A stretch of DNA of 64,000 bases from Pantoea nemavictus (GTDB lineage Bacteria; Pseudomonadota; Gammaproteobacteria; Enterobacterales; Enterobacteriaceae). The position numbers and the translations under genes were made by a program. Numbering within the stretch: position 1 is the first letter of the stretch; each line of letters begins with the position of its first letter. The notes under the pieces were generated by a model, which worked only from the letters and a program-made list of their open reading frames with translations, ran no database searches and was not told the origin of the DNA. Positions 62,444 to 64,000 of the stretch are shown here, one piece after another. Where the stretch lies: the NCBI RefSeq assembly GCF_037479095.1, contig NZ_JBBGZW010000001.1, forward strand, positions 248,001-312,000, given 5' to 3'.

Positions 62444-64000
62444 CATGGCAAGTACGACCATGGGGGTGAAGCTGGATGAGGCCACCCGCGACCGCATTAA
62501 ACTGGCAGCACAGAAGCTTGACCGCACATCACACTGGCTGATTAAGCAGGCGATTTTTAACTATCTGGAGCAGCTGGAAGCCGGTGAATCCGTGCCAGAA
62601 ATTCCGCAACTGCTGATCGATGCCGCCGGTGATGAAGGCGTGCCAGAAGAGGCGCTGCAGCCTTTCCTCGACTTCGCCGAACACATTTTACCGCAGTCGG
62701 TGAGCCGCTCGGCGATCACCGCCGCATGGCGTCGTCCGGAAACGGACGCAGTGCCGATGCTGCTGGAACAGGCGCGTCTCCCTGCCCCCCTGGCGGAGAA
62801 AACCCATCAGCTGGCTTATAGCCTTGCCGATAAGCTGCGGCATCAGAAAGGTGCAACCGGCCGCGCAGGCATGGTGCAAAGCCTGCTGCAGGAGTTCTCG
62901 CTCTCATCACAGGAAGGCGTGGCGCTGATGTGCCTGGCGGAAGCCCTGCTGCGCATCCCGGATAAGCCAACGCGTGACGCGCTGATCCGCGACAAAATCA
63001 GCAACGGTAACTGGCAGTCGCACCTCGGTCGCAGCCCGTCGATGTTTGTCAACGCGGCAACCTGGGGCCTGCTGTTCACCGGTCGTCTGGTGTCCACCCA
63101 TAACGAAGCCAATCTGTCGCGCTCGCTTAACCGCATTATCGGCAAGAGCGGCGAGCCGCTGATCCGTAAAGGCGTGGATATGGCGATGCGCCTGATGGGC
63201 GAACAGTTTGTCACCGGCGAAACCATCGCTGAAGCGCTGGCCAATGCGCGCAAGCTGGAAGAGAAAGGTTTCCGCTACTCCTACGACATGCTGGGTGAAG
63301 CGGCGCTGACCGCTAGCGATGCCAAAGCCTATCTGGTGTCGTATCAGCAGGCGATTCACGCCATCGGCAAAGCCTCCAACGGGCGCGGCATTTATGAAGG
63401 TCCGGGCATCTCGATTAAGCTGTCGGCACTGCATCCGCGCTACAGCCGCGCGCAGTATGAGCGCGTGATGGACGAGCTCTATCCGATCCTTAAATCGTTA
63501 ACCTTGCTGGCGCGCTCCTATGACATCGGTATCAACATCGATGCCGAAGAGGCGGATCGTCTGGAGCTGTCGCTCGATCTGCTGGAGAAGCTGTGCTTCG
63601 AGCCGGAACTGGAAGGCTGGAACGGCATTGGCTTTGTGATTCAGGCCTATCAGAAGCGCTGCCCGTTTGTGATTGACTCGCTGATCGACCTGGCCCAACG
63701 CAGCCGCCGCCGCCTGATGATCCGCCTGGTAAAAGGCGCCTATTGGGATAGCGAAATCAAACGCGCACAGATCGACGGCCTGGAAGGTTATCCGGTCTAT
63801 ACGCGCAAGGTTTACACCGATATCTCCTATCTGGCCTGTGCACGCAAACTGCTGGCGGTGCCAAACCTGATTTACCCGCAGTTTGCCACCCACAACGCGC
63901 ATACGCTGGCGGCGATTTATCAGCTGGCGGGCAACAACTATTATCCTGGCCAGTATGAATTCCAGTGCCTGCACGGCATGGGTGAACCGCTGTATGAGCA
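62444..64000 (+). CDS. putA: bifunctional proline utilisation protein PutA (5' part)
   Basis: The first 519 residues of an enzyme of about 1320, cut by the window end. It oxidises proline to pyrroline-5-carboxylate and on to glutamate, and represses the put genes. Residues 1-47 are the ribbon-helix-helix DNA-binding domain (TTMGVKLDEATRDRI, TSHWLIKQAIF). The proline dehydrogenase domain starts near 260, with YSYDMLGEAALTASDA, GPGISIKLSALHPRY, INIDAEEADRLELS and RLVKGAYWDSEIKRAQ (FAD and substrate residues). The ATG at 62444 has GAGGA upstream. The aldehyde dehydrogenase half lies beyond the window. Confidence 0.97.

Overview
The window reads as chromosome of a gammaproteobacterium of the Enterobacterales, most likely a Pantoea- or Erwinia-like member of the Erwiniaceae. 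The reasons are the put-efe-phoH gene order at the right end, a tRNA-Ser(GGA) and YjbJ almost identical to those of E. coli, recognisable Fur, Pho and PutA sites, and short palindromic intergenic repeats. The genus is inferred from gene content; no marker gene was compared.

Layout. (1) 0.3-10.6 kb: yjbJ, a small YmgB-like protein, then a mostly minus-strand block of two aldo/keto reductases, an exported hydrolase, a Tat-type flavodoxin, an exported carboxymuconolactone-decarboxylase-like protein, an exported cupin and a two-component system, with a divergent exported dienelactone-hydrolase-like enzyme and a Bcr/CflA efflux pump. A 27-bp site is found nearly unchanged in front of the response regulator and in front of the cupin operon, tying the block together. 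(2) 10.7-11 kb: a small non-coding repeat element. (3) 11-19 kb: a flavin monooxygenase, a peptide-type ABC importer and a divergent acyl-CoA-dehydrogenase-like flavoenzyme, probably for scavenging an organosulfur compound. (4) 19-23.2 kb: a GlxA-like regulator with a second GAPDH between two palindromic repeats, then phoA and a serine tRNA. (5) 23.3-28.9 kb: a LacI-controlled sugar module (exported isomerase, oxidoreductase, second isomerase, transporter) with four copies of one operator. (6) 28.9-41.4 kb: an accessory region rich in flavin and NAD(P) enzymes (two Old Yellow Enzymes, a luciferase-like monooxygenase, SnoaL-like and EthD proteins, an SDR, a Tat-exported hydrolase), LysR and MarA/SoxS-like regulators and an efflux pump. 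(7) 42-55.2 kb: an adhesion island with a 2154-residue Ig-repeat protein, a 548-residue partner sharing its C-terminal module, and a convergent chaperone-usher fimbrial operon. (8) 55.6-64 kb: conserved backbone phoH, efeUOB, putP and the first part of putA.

How it works together. Regions 1 and 6 look like defences against reactive carbonyls, quinones or other electrophiles, much of it acting in the periplasm. Regions 3 and 5 look like nutrient scavenging of sulfur compounds and modified sugars. Region 7 is for surface attachment. The most unusual content is the pair of Ig-repeat proteins. Neither has an N-terminal signal, and both end in the same unrecognised module of about 60 residues, which suggests a shared export or anchoring route encoded elsewhere. 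The duplicated 27-bp operator is the clearest new regulatory signal.
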